Source of the DNA: JBBCJT01 sp037190665
GTDB taxonomy: Bacteria > Pseudomonadota > Alphaproteobacteria > Acetobacterales > Acetobacteraceae
DNA length: 28,597 nucleotides
NCBI GenBank assembly: GCA_037190665.1
Contig: JBBCJT010000197.1
Coordinates: forward strand, 1 to 28,597
Reading direction: 5' to 3'
The notes below the pieces were generated by a model that did not search any database, was not told where the DNA came from, and was given only the letters and a program-made list of their open reading frames with translations. Shown in pieces: positions 1-8,360 of this stretch; the stretch's first letter is position 1; every line of letters begins with the position of its first letter. A program made the translations under genes and the position numbers.

Positions 1-992
<992 letters not shown>

Positions 993-1069
993 GCGCGATC
1001 GAGTCTCCTGCGGCATGTCGGGAACAGCTTCCAATATAGGGCCTGAACCCCGCCGAGCCTAGGGAACTC

Positions 1070-2230
1070 TTAGGAAAAACCGGGTTCCGGACGCAGGTTT
1101 CCGCCCCCTGCGCGCAGCACCTCCGCCATGCCGGACAGCGGGGTGAAGGCGGTGGCGTCCGGCCCGGTCATCAGCACCTGGGCGGGCAGGGCGGCGAGGG
1201 CCGCGAACAGCGCGCGGCGGCGGGATTCGTCCAGATGCACGGCCGGCTCGTCGAGCAGCAGGATCGGGGCGAAGCCGCGCAGCTCCGCGATCAGCGCCGC
1301 ATGGGCCAGCACCACGGAGACCAGCATCGCGTGCTGCTCCCCGGTGCTGGCGAGTGCGGCGGAAAGCCCGGTTTCCGCCAGTTCCAGCTCCATGTCCGCG
1401 CGATGCGCGCCCAGCGCGGCGCCGCCGGCGGCCCGGTCGCGCGCCCGGTCCACGGCGAGCGTGCCGCGCAGCCATTCCTCAACCGCGAGTGCCGGGGCAT
1501 CCGCGAGGCGATCCGCGATCGGGTCGCGCAGGACCATGCGCGCGGCGGGGAAGGCGGCCGGGGCGGGCACGGCGTTGAGCCGGGCGACGAGGCCGCGGCG
1601 GGCCACGGCGGCGGCGACCGCGTGCCGGGCCATCGCATCCTCCAGCCCGGCGAGCCATCCGTCCTCGGCGCGGCCTTCCGCCAGCAGCCGGTTGCGGCTC
1701 GCCATCGCGTGGTCGTGGGCGGCGATGCTGCGCGCGTGGCCGGGATCGAGCGCCCAGACCAGCCGGTCGAGGAAGCGGCGCCGTCCGCCCGCGGCTTCCT
1801 GGAACAGCCGGTCCATCTGCGGGGTGAGCCAGACCATGGCGACGCGCGCGGCGATCTCCGCCTGGCTGCGCGCGGCGGCCCCGTCCAGCAGGAAGACGCG
1901 GCGGTCGCGCGCGCCCCCGCCCGGCGGCGTGCCGGTGCCCAGTTCCACCGGCCCGGCGGGCGTCTCGAACCGTCCGGCCACCGCCCAGGCCTCAGCGCCG
2001 GCCCGCAGCACGTCCGCCAGCCGCGCGGCGCGCAACCCGCGGCCGGGCACGAGCAGGGAGACGGCCTCCAGCAGGTTGGTCTTGCCCGCGCCGTTGGGGC
2101 CGACGATCACCGACAGCCGCCCCCGCGGCCGCCAGGTCAGCTCGGCATAGGAACGGACATCGGTGAGCGCGAGGCGGGCGAGGCGCAGCGTGGGGGTGGA
2201 GCCCCCTCCGCTCACACCCGCATCGGTCAC
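1070..2230 (-). CDS. recF: DNA replication/repair protein RecF
   Basis: SMC-like ATPase that acts with RecO and RecR to load RecA at gapped DNA. 386 residues, normal for RecF. Walker A is GPNGAGKT at 44-51, preceded by the typical LALTDVRSYAEL. An ABC-like signature (STGEQHAML) lies near 295 and Walker B (PILLLDEP) at about 322-329. The chosen start is GTG 2230-2228, which overlaps the dnaN stop in a GTGA tetranucleotide. A second in-frame GTG five codons later lies in a duplicated copy of the same 15-bp junction sequence and is an equally possible start. The order dnaN-recF-gyrB is the classic replication cluster, and translation is probably coupled to dnaN. Confidence 0.95.
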   Translation of the reverse strand: MTDAGVSGGGSTPTLRLARLALTDVRSYAELTWRPRGRLSVIVGPNGAGKTNLLEAVSLLVPGRGLRAARLADVLRAGAEAWAVAGRFETPAGPVELGTGTPPGGGARDRRVFLLDGAAARSQAEIAARVAMVWLTPQMDRLFQEAAGGRRRFLDRLVWALDPGHARSIAAHDHAMASRNRLLAEGRAEDGWLAGLEDAMARHAVAAAVARRGLVARLNAVPAPAAFPAARMVLRDPIADRLADAPALAVEEWLRGTLAVDRARDRAAGGAALGAHRADMELELAETGLSAALASTGEQHAMLVSVVLAHAALIAELRGFAPILLLDEPAVHLDESRRRALFAALAALPAQVLMTGPDATAFTPLSGMAEVLRAGGGNLRPEPGFS

Positions 2231-2241
2231 ACCCGCATCGG
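2212..2241 (-). repeat. 15-bp tandem duplication at the dnaN stop / recF start
   Basis: The minus-strand sequence CCGATGCGGGTGTGA occurs twice back to back with no mismatch (2241-2227 and 2226-2212). The first copy encodes the last DnaN residues PMRV and its stop. The second copy lies inside the start of recF. Each copy therefore carries a GTGA start/stop tetranucleotide, giving recF two in-frame GTG codons five residues apart. Confidence 0.95.
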
Positions 2242-3351
2242 CATCAGCACGTACAGCGCCGAGGCATCCGCCGCGTCGCGCACGATGGTCGGCGCGGCAC
2301 CGTCGGAGAAGCAGAACTCCACCTCGCCCGCGATCTGGTCGGTGATGTCGTTCAGGTAGCGGGCCTGGAAGCCGATCTCGAGCGGGCTCGCCTCATACTT
2401 CGCACGGCCCTCGTCCAGCTCCTCCGTCGCGCTGCCCTGGTCGGGGGAGGCGGCGGAGAGCACCAGCAGGTCGCGCGAGATCGACAGCTTCACCGGCCGC
2501 GACCGCTCGGTGGAGATGGCGGCGACGCGGCCGACCGCATCGGCGAAATCCTTCCGCCCGACGCGCAGCACCTTGTCGTTGTCCTTCGGGATCACCCGCT
2601 CGTATTCGGGGAAGGTGCCATCGATCAGCTTGGACGACAGGCGCACCGTGTCGAACGCGAAGGAGACGCGCGTGTCCGACAGCGACACCTGCACCTCCCC
2701 GGTGGTCTCCTCCACCAGCTTGCGCAGCTCGGCCACGGTCTTCCGCGGCACGATCACGCCCGGCATGCCGGCCGCGCCATCGGGCAGCGGCTCCTCCACG
2801 CGGGCGAGGCGGTGGCCATCGGTCGCGACCGCGCGCAGCACCTTCGCACCCTCGGAGTCCGCGGCGTGCAGGTAGATGCCGTTGAGGTAGTAGCGCGTCT
2901 CCTCGGTGCTGATCGCGAACCGCGTGCGGTCGATCAGCCCGCGCACCGCGTTGGCCGGCAGCGAGAATTTGTGCGGCAGGTTGCCGGCGGTCATGGAGGG
3001 GAAATCCTCCACCGGCAGCACGTTCAGACTGGTGGCAAAGCGGCCCGCGCGCAGCGCGAGGTGCGCATCCCCGCCGGGGTGGTCCAGTTCCACGGTCGCA
3101 CCGTCCGGCAGCTTGCGGACGATCTCGTACAGCGTCGCGGCGGGCGCGGTGGTCGCGCCGTTGCGGGTGGCGATCGCGGGCACCTCCTCGGTGATCGCGA
3201 TCTCCATGTCGGTGGCGGCGAGCGTCAGCCGGCCGTCGCGCACCGCGATCATCACGTTGGCGAGGATCGGGATCGTGTTGCGCTTCTCCACCACGCTCTG
3301 GACGTGGGCGAGTGCCTTGAGCAGCGCGGCGCGGTCCGCGGTGAGCTTCAT
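2227..3351 (-). CDS. dnaN: DNA polymerase III beta subunit (sliding clamp)
   Basis: Ring-shaped processivity clamp that tethers DNA polymerase III and many repair proteins to DNA. 374 residues, standard length. The N-terminus MKLTADRAALLKALAHVQ is the usual clamp start, and NTIPILANV (25-33), ATDGHRLA (176-183) and the C-terminal MPMRV are family hallmarks. The open frame continues 28 codons upstream, but that extension has no clamp-like sequence, so ATG 3351-3349 is chosen, with GGCAGGA immediately before it as a weak ribosome site. The stop overlaps the recF GTG. dnaA is not adjacent: the next gene upstream on the same strand encodes a DinB-family protein. Confidence 0.97.
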   Translation of the reverse strand: MKLTADRAALLKALAHVQSVVEKRNTIPILANVMIAVRDGRLTLAATDMEIAITEEVPAIATRNGATTAPAATLYEIVRKLPDGATVELDHPGGDAHLALRAGRFATSLNVLPVEDFPSMTAGNLPHKFSLPANAVRGLIDRTRFAISTEETRYYLNGIYLHAADSEGAKVLRAVATDGHRLARVEEPLPDGAAGMPGVIVPRKTVAELRKLVEETTGEVQVSLSDTRVSFAFDTVRLSSKLIDGTFPEYERVIPKDNDKVLRVGRKDFADAVGRVAAISTERSRPVKLSISRDLLVLSAASPDQGSATEELDEGRAKYEASPLEIGFQARYLNDITDQIAGEVEFCFSDGAAPTIVRDAADASALYVLMPMRV

Positions 3352-3439
3352 CCTGCCGTCCCTAGGGAAGGGGCCGTGGCCCGTGAGTGTCGATTCGCCG
3401 GAACCTACCAGCCGCGGAGGCGAAGGCCAACGCACGCCC

Positions 3440-3940
3440 TCACGGCAGGATGAACGGCAGGTCGGTATCGCCCGTCCGTTCCCCCGCCGCGGTCAGCATG
3501 GCGTGGACCTGGCCGCGGTGGTGGGTCTGGTGGTTGAACATGTGTGCGACGAGGATCGCGCGGGGTCGGGTCAGTTCCCTCCCCAGCGCGCCGCTGAACC
3601 ACGTCAGGTCCCCGGCGAGCCATTCGTCCGTCAGCCCGGCGGCCCAGGCCTCCAGCCGCGCATCGTCCGCCACCCGGGCGGCCGCCATCGCCGCGAAATC
3701 GTCGAAAAGCGCCACCCCGCCGGCGATGCCGACCGGCGGGCGGTCCCAGTCGGCGAAGCGGGACATCCACATCCGGTCGCCCCACAGCAGATGGCAGAGC
3801 GTCTTGTGGATGGAGCCGAAGAACGCCCCGCGCTCCGCCTTGCGGGCGGCATCGTCCAGCCGTCCGGCCGCCGCGTAGAGGCGCCGGTTCATCTCCGCAT
3901 TGTAGGCCGCCATGGTGCGGGCGTAGGCGGGGGTGATCAT
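3440..3940 (-). CDS. DinB-family putative metal-dependent protein
   Basis: 166 residues, a four-helix-bundle protein of the DinB/YfiT-like superfamily (the Bacillus damage-inducible DinB, not the E. coli polymerase). Several members are metal-dependent thiol transferases or hydrolases, but the substrate here cannot be told. The likely metal ligands are visible: His50 in TLCHLLWGDRMW and the HxxxH pair His137/His141 in FNHQTHHRGQVHAML. The open frame runs 46 codons further upstream, but that part is low-complexity. ATG 3940-3938 gives MITPAYARTMAAYN, the normal start of the first helix. It sits 88 bp before dnaN and 165 bp after the GNAT gene. That upstream gap contains a perfect GCGCGC hairpin (3968-3982) and a GGCCG/CGGCC hairpin (4068-4086), neither followed by a T-run. 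Confidence 0.85.
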   Translation of the reverse strand: MITPAYARTMAAYNAEMNRRLYAAAGRLDDAARKAERGAFFGSIHKTLCHLLWGDRMWMSRFADWDRPPVGIAGGVALFDDFAAMAAARVADDARLEAWAAGLTDEWLAGDLTWFSGALGRELTRPRAILVAHMFNHQTHHRGQVHAMLTAAGERTGDTDLPFILP

Positions 3941-4105
3941 GGGGGCAGGCTGAGGGAGTGCGCCGCCGCGCGCAAGGCGCGCGCTGCCGGGGCCGGACGA
4001 GGCAGCGAAGGGCCGCCGTCCCTCACACGGATGCCGGAGCGGTCCGGTCGGAACGGGCCACAATGACGGCCGGCGCACCGGCGGCCGCGCGCCGATCGGA
4101 AAGGA

Positions 4106-5095
4106 TCAGACGGTCTTCCGGTAGAAAATAACCGTGTCGCAGGCCTTCCGGTCCGCGTTCAGGGCGTAGCCGGGAATGCGCCCCGCCTCGATCCAGCCGA
4201 GCGAGCGGAACAGCGGCTCGGCCGCGTCATCCGCGCGCGTATCCAGCGTCAGCAGCGTGCGGCCGATACGGCTGGCTGCCTGCTCGGCGCGCTCCATCAG
4301 CGCGCGGGCGATGCCGCGGCGGCGGAAATCGGGGTGGACCAGCAGCTTCTGGATCTCCGCCCGGTGCGGCTGGTTCTGCGGCATGCCGAGATCGAGCATC
4401 ACCGTGCCCGCCAGCACCCCGTCCGCCCAGGCCCCCAGCAGCAGCCGCGCGCCGGAGGCGACATCGGCCGACACCTTGCGCCAGAAGCCGCGCGCCGTCT
4501 CCGCCGACAGCGGCGGCAGGAAGGACACCGACGCCCCCGCGTTCACGCAGTCCATCAGCACGGCCGCCAGCCGCCATTCGGCCGAGGCGGACGCCGCCGC
4601 GTCCAGCGCCTCCACCGTCAGCCCGTTGACCGGCTTGGCGTAGCGGAATTCCAGCGAGCGCGAACGGTCGTCGAGGATGCGGATCGATCCGGCGCGGACA
4701 TAGGACCGCTTCTCGTAGAAGCGGTGCGCCGCCTCGAACCGCGTGTCGGTCCAGAGCACCAGCCGCGCCGCACCGGCCGCGCGCGCATGCGCTTCCGCCA
4801 TGTCGAGCAGCGTGTGCGCGAGCCCGGAACCGCGGCCGGACTGCGCGACATACATGCGCGCGATCTCCCACGCGTCGTCGTGGCCGAGCGGCCAGGTCGC
4901 GACCACCCCGACCGGTTCGCCGTCCCGCTCCTCCACCCAGCTCACGCCGCCCTTGCGCGCGGTGTAGGTGGCGAAGGCGCGCAGCTCCGGGTTCTCCCCG
5001 TCCACATCCATGATGCAGCCCGGGTATTCGGCCCAGCAGCCGCCGATCAGCGCGATGATGCCGTCGGCGTCCTCGTCGCGGACGTGGCGGATCAG
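4106..5095 (-). CDS. GNAT acetyltransferase with two tandem GNAT domains, probable CTG start
   Basis: Acetyl-CoA-dependent N-acetyltransferase with unknown substrate. It has two GNAT folds in one chain. From the proposed start, the first has its acetyl-CoA loop QSGRGSGLA at about 85-93 and ends with HRFYEKRSYV. The second has HPDFRRRGIARAL at about 254-266 and ends with EPLFRSLGWIEAG. The first ATG, at 5011, would begin inside the first domain and remove its first strand and helix. Upstream in frame, the 28 codons from CTG 5095-5093 read LIRHVRDEDADGIIALIGGC and onward, a typical GNAT opening. After the preceding in-frame stop there is no ATG, GTG or TTG. The CTG overlaps the upstream TGA as CTGA and has GAGGAA five bases before it. 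With this start the protein is 329 residues. Start choice is inference; the family call is firm. Confidence 0.85.
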   Translation of the reverse strand: MIRHVRDEDADGIIALIGGCWAEYPGCIMDVDGENPELRAFATYTARKGGVSWVEERDGEPVGVVATWPLGHDDAWEIARMYVAQSGRGSGLAHTLLDMAEAHARAAGAARLVLWTDTRFEAAHRFYEKRSYVRAGSIRILDDRSRSLEFRYAKPVNGLTVEALDAAASASAEWRLAAVLMDCVNAGASVSFLPPLSAETARGFWRKVSADVASGARLLLGAWADGVLAGTVMLDLGMPQNQPHRAEIQKLLVHPDFRRRGIARALMERAEQAASRIGRTLLTLDTRADDAAEPLFRSLGWIEAGRIPGYALNADRKACDTVIFYRKTV

Positions 5096-6294
5096 TGCAG
5101 TTCCTCGCAGAAGGTCACGATGCGCTCACACGCCTCGCGCAGCGATGCCTCGTCGGTCGCATAGGACAGCCGCACATAGGGCGACATGCCGTAGGCCGCG
5201 CCCTGCACCACCGCGACATGCTTCTCGCTCAGCAGCGCCAGCGCGAAATCGGTGTCGTTGGCGATCTTCGCCCCGCCGGCGGAGGTCTTGCCGAGGCAGC
5301 CCGCGATGTTGGGATACAGGTAGAACGCGCCTTCGGGCTTGTGCACCGTCATGCCCTTCGCGCGGGCGAGGATGGACAGGCACAGGTCGCGCCGCTTCTC
5401 GAACGTCGCGCGCCGCTCGTTCACCAGATCCTGCGGACCGTCGAGTGCCGCGGCCGCGGCCGCCTGGCTGACGGTGGAGATGCCGGACGTGGCCTGGCCC
5501 TGCATGTTGACCATGGCCTTGATCAGCGGCTTGGGCCCGCCGCAGAAGCCGACGCGCCAGCCGGTCATGGCATAGACCTTGGACGCGCCGTTCACCGTCA
5601 GCGTCCGGTCCTTCAGCTTCGGCTCGACCTCGGCGATCGTGCAGAACTCGAACCCGTCATAGACGATGGATTCGTACATGTCGTCGGTGAGGATCCAGAC
5701 ATGCGGGTGCTTCAGCATCACCTGCGCGATGGCCTTCATCTCCTCCCGCCCGCAGGCAGCGCCCGTCGGGTTGTTCGGGAAGTTCAGGAACAGCCACTTC
5801 GTCTTCGGCGTGATCGCCGCGTCCAGATCCTCCGCCCGCAGCCTGAAGCCGTTGTTCTGCGGGCAGTTCACCAGCACCGGCACGCCGCCCGCGACCTTCG
5901 CCATGTCGGCGTAGCTGATCCAGTACGGCGCGGGGATCACCACCTCGTCGCCCGGATCGACGGTCGCCATCAGCGCGTTGAAGATCACCTGCTTGCCGCC
6001 GTTGGCGACCATGATCTCGTCGAGCGCGTAGTCGAGGTTGTTGTCGCGCTTGAACTTGCGCTGCACCGCCTCCTTCAGCGCCTTCGTGCCGTCCTGCGGC
6101 GGGTACTTGGTGTCGCCGGACTTGGCCGCCTTGTAGGCCGCCTCGATCGCATGGTCGGGCGTGCTGAAGTCGGGCTCGCCGACATTCAGCGCGATCACCT
6201 TGTGGCCGGCGGCCGTCAGCTCGCGGGCCTTGATGCCCATGACGACGGACGCGGAGACCTGGACTTCCTTCAGCCGCTGCGCGATCGCGGGCAT
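5092..6294 (-). CDS. Class Ib pyridoxal-phosphate aminotransferase (aspartate-type), copy 1
   Basis: Transfers an amino group between aspartate (or a related amino acid) and a 2-oxo acid; class Ib enzymes may also accept aromatic substrates or prephenate. 400 residues. The cofactor lysine is Lys239 in NGASKVYAMTGWRVGF. Asn175 in NFPNNPTG, Asp204 and Tyr207 in TDDMYE, the stacking Trp125 in PAPYWISYAD, Tyr64 in TKYPPQDG and the carboxylate-binding Arg in VRLSYA are all present, so it should be active. The ATG overlaps the stop of copy 2 by one base (TGATG), and its own stop overlaps the GNAT start. It ends FCEELH, almost the same as copy 2 (FCEGLH). Both copies sit downstream of a polyamine importer, suggesting a role in amino-nitrogen metabolism, but the substrate is unproven. 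Confidence 0.93.
   Translation of the reverse strand: MPAIAQRLKEVQVSASVVMGIKARELTAAGHKVIALNVGEPDFSTPDHAIEAAYKAAKSGDTKYPPQDGTKALKEAVQRKFKRDNNLDYALDEIMVANGGKQVIFNALMATVDPGDEVVIPAPYWISYADMAKVAGGVPVLVNCPQNNGFRLRAEDLDAAITPKTKWLFLNFPNNPTGAACGREEMKAIAQVMLKHPHVWILTDDMYESIVYDGFEFCTIAEVEPKLKDRTLTVNGASKVYAMTGWRVGFCGGPKPLIKAMVNMQGQATSGISTVSQAAAAAALDGPQDLVNERRATFEKRRDLCLSILARAKGMTVHKPEGAFYLYPNIAGCLGKTSAGGAKIANDTDFALALLSEKHVAVVQGAAYGMSPYVRLSYATDEASLREACERIVTFCEELH
5101..5106 (-). promoter_or_regulatory. Ribosome binding site GAGGAA supporting the CTG start of the GNAT gene
   Basis: On the minus strand GAGGAA is followed by CTGCA and then CTGATCCGC. The five-base spacing to CTG is normal for a Shine-Dalgarno element, and no canonical start codon is in reach. 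The site lies inside the last codons of the upstream aminotransferase, as expected for translational coupling. Confidence 0.6.
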
Positions 6295-7496
6295 CAGTGC
6301 AGACCCTCACAGAACTTGCGGATACGCTTGCACGCCTCGGTCAGCAGTTCGGTGCTGGTGGCGTAGCTGATGCGGAAATGGCCGGGGAACATGAAGGCGC
6401 TGCCATGCACGGCGGCGACACCCTGTTCCTCCAGCAACGCGGAGACGAACGTCTCGTCATCGGTGATCTTCGTCCCGCCGGCGGTGGTCTTGCCGATGCA
6501 GGCGTTCATCGAGGGGAACACGTAGAACGCGCCTTCCGGCGTCAGGCAGCGCAGGCCGGGGCATTCGTTGATCATGCGCACGACCAGGTCGCGCCGCTGC
6601 TCGAACACCTTGCCCATCTCGGCCACGCTCTCCTGCGGGCCGTTCAGCGCTTCGACCGCCGCCGCCTGCGCGATGGAGCAGGTGTTGGACGTGGACTGGC
6701 CCTGCAGCTTGTCCATCGCCTTGATCAGCTCCTTCGGCGCGCCGCCGAAGCCGATGCGCCAGCCGGTCATGGCGTAGCCCTTGGAGCAGCCGTTCATGGT
6801 GATGGTGCGGTCGCGCAGCTTCGGCTCCACCTGCACGATGCTCGCCGGCGCGAACCCACCATAGGCGAGCTTCTCGTAGATGTCGTCGGTGAAGATCCAG
6901 ACATGCGGGTGCTTCAGCAGCACGTCGCAGATCCCCCGCAGCTCCTCCGCCGAGTAGGCCGCCCCGGTCGGGTTGCAGGGGTTGTTGAGGATGAACCACT
7001 TGGTCTTCGGCGTGATCGCCGCGTCCAGGTCCTCGGCGCGCAGCTTGAAACCGGTGTTCTCCCCGCACGGCACGAAGACGGGCTTGCCGCCGGCGAGCGC
7101 GACGATGTCGGGGTAGGACACCCAGCACGGCGTGGGGATGATCGCCTCGTCGCCGTCGTCGATGGTGGCGAGGATGGCGTCGAAGATCACCTGCTTGCCG
7201 CCGGTGGTGACGATGATCTCGTCCGGTGCGTAGTCGATCCCCTGGTCCCGCTTGAACTTCGCCGCCACCGCCTTGCGCAGCGCGGGCGTGCCGGAGACGT
7301 CGGTATACTTGGTCTCGCCCGCCTCGATGGCGCGGATCGCCGCGTCCTTGATGTTGCGCGGGGTGTCGAAGTCGGGCTCGCCGACCGACAGGCTGATCAC
7401 ATCGCGGCCCGCCGCCTTCAGCGCACGGGCCTTGGCCGTGATCGCAATGGTCTGGCTGGGGCTGATGCGGTCGAGACGCTGGGCGGTCAGGTGCAT
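6294..7496 (-). CDS. Class Ib pyridoxal-phosphate aminotransferase (aspartate-type), copy 2
   Basis: Tandem paralogue of the next gene, also 400 residues and colinear with it through the catalytic region, so the key residues share numbers: Lys239 (NGCSKGYAMTGWRIGF), Asn175 (NPCNPTG), Asp204/Tyr207 (TDDIYE), Tyr64 (TKYTDVSG). At the cofactor-stacking motif it reads PTPCWVSYPD: the Tyr124 of copy 1 and of the Thermus enzyme (as I recall it) is Cys here, while Trp125 is kept. The frame is open 18 codons upstream, but ATG 7496-7494 gives MHLTAQRLDRISPS, the family start, and has CCGGAG eight bases before it. It begins 28 bp after the permease gene potI, so it is probably in the transporter operon. 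Likely substrates are aspartate or aromatic amino acids. Confidence 0.93.
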   Translation of the reverse strand: MHLTAQRLDRISPSQTIAITAKARALKAAGRDVISLSVGEPDFDTPRNIKDAAIRAIEAGETKYTDVSGTPALRKAVAAKFKRDQGIDYAPDEIIVTTGGKQVIFDAILATIDDGDEAIIPTPCWVSYPDIVALAGGKPVFVPCGENTGFKLRAEDLDAAITPKTKWFILNNPCNPTGAAYSAEELRGICDVLLKHPHVWIFTDDIYEKLAYGGFAPASIVQVEPKLRDRTITMNGCSKGYAMTGWRIGFGGAPKELIKAMDKLQGQSTSNTCSIAQAAAVEALNGPQESVAEMGKVFEQRRDLVVRMINECPGLRCLTPEGAFYVFPSMNACIGKTTAGGTKITDDETFVSALLEEQGVAAVHGSAFMFPGHFRISYATSTELLTEACKRIRKFCEGLH

Positions 7497-7524
7497 TGAG
7501 CGGGCTCCGGGAAGGCCCGGGAAC

Positions 7525-8331
7525 CTATCCACCCCCCTTGAGCGCGGCAACCCGTGCCAGCCGCAGGGCCGCCAGCAGGCAGGCGGTGACCAGCACCAGG
7601 ATCACGGTCGCCAGCGCATACAGCTCCGGCGTCAGCCCCAGCCGCACGGCGGAGAACACGTGCATCGGCAGCGTCGTCGCCCCGGGGCCGGAGGTGAAGG
7701 AGGCGATCACCAGGTCGTCCATCGACAGGGTGAAGGCAAGCAGCCAGCCGGAGACCAGCGCCGGGGCGATCAGCGGCAGGGTGATCACCGCGAACACCTT
7801 CCACGGCCGGGCGCCCAGATCCAGCGCCGCCTCCTCCAGCGACCGGTCGAACCCGGCGAGGCGGGACTGGACCACCACGGCGACATAGGCCGCCCCGAAG
7901 GTGATGTGGGCGATGGTCACGGTCGTCACCCCGCGCGTGCCGGGCCAGCCGACCGCGTCCGCCATGGCGACGAACAGCAGCAGCAGCGACAGGCCGGTGA
8001 TCACCTCCGGCATCACCAGCGGGGCGGCCACCATGCCCGCGAACAGGGTGCGCCCCCCGAACCGGCCGAAGCGGGAGAGCGCGAAGCCCGCGAGCGTACC
8101 GACGATCACCGCACCGGTGGCGGAGACCGCGGCGATCCGCAGGCTCAGCAGGGCGGCGCCGACCAGCGCCTCGTTCTGCCAGAGCGCGGCGTACCAGCGC
8201 AGCGAGAAGCCGGTCCAGGCGGTGACCAGCCGGCTGTCGTTGAAGGACAGCACGACCATCAGCGCGATCGGCCCGAACAGGAACGCGTAGCCGAAGGCGA
8301 GCGCGACCGTCAGCGGGCGCAGCCGGGTCAT
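7525..8331 (-). CDS. potI: Polyamine ABC transporter permease, PotI/PotC type
   Basis: Second inner-membrane permease of the putrescine importer. 268 residues with about six hydrophobic segments, starting at MTRLRPLTVALAFGYAFLFG. The cytoplasmic EAA loop that docks on the ATPase is clear: EEAALDLGARPWKVFAVI then TLPL, about two thirds along. FNDSRLVTAWTGFSLRWY after the first segment is typical of PotC/PotI. It comes after potH in transcription order, with 25 bp between them. That gap contains an imperfect duplicate of its own start region, including an ATG-initiated ten-codon reading frame. No obvious defects. Confidence 0.93.
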   Translation of the reverse strand: MTRLRPLTVALAFGYAFLFGPIALMVVLSFNDSRLVTAWTGFSLRWYAALWQNEALVGAALLSLRIAAVSATGAVIVGTLAGFALSRFGRFGGRTLFAGMVAAPLVMPEVITGLSLLLLFVAMADAVGWPGTRGVTTVTIAHITFGAAYVAVVVQSRLAGFDRSLEEAALDLGARPWKVFAVITLPLIAPALVSGWLLAFTLSMDDLVIASFTSGPGATTLPMHVFSAVRLGLTPELYALATVILVLVTACLLAALRLARVAALKGGG

Positions 8332-8360
8332 GGCGGGGCCAGCCGGCGCAGCCGCGTCAT
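8309..8360 (-). repeat. Imperfect 29-bp-spaced duplication of the potI start, with a 10-codon leader ORF
   Basis: On the minus strand, ATGACGCGGCTGCGCCGGCT (from 8360) and ATGACCCGGCTGCGCCCGCT (from 8331) match at 20 of the first 23 positions when extended, and start 29 bp apart. The first copy opens a ten-codon frame MTRLRRLAPP (8360-8328). Its ATG overlaps the potH stop as ATGA and its TGA overlaps the potI ATG as ATGA. The real PotI protein starts MTRLRPLTVA from the second copy in a different frame. Confidence 0.85.

Noticed and set aside
3941..4078. 46-codon N-terminal extension of the DinB-family gene
   Set aside because: Low-complexity Pro/Arg/Gly text without helix-bundle features. 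ATG 3940 gives the usual start of the first helix.
993..4105. Origin of replication near dnaN/recF/gyrB
   Set aside because: No DnaA-box-like TTATCCACA or AT-rich unwinding region was seen and dnaA is absent next to dnaN.
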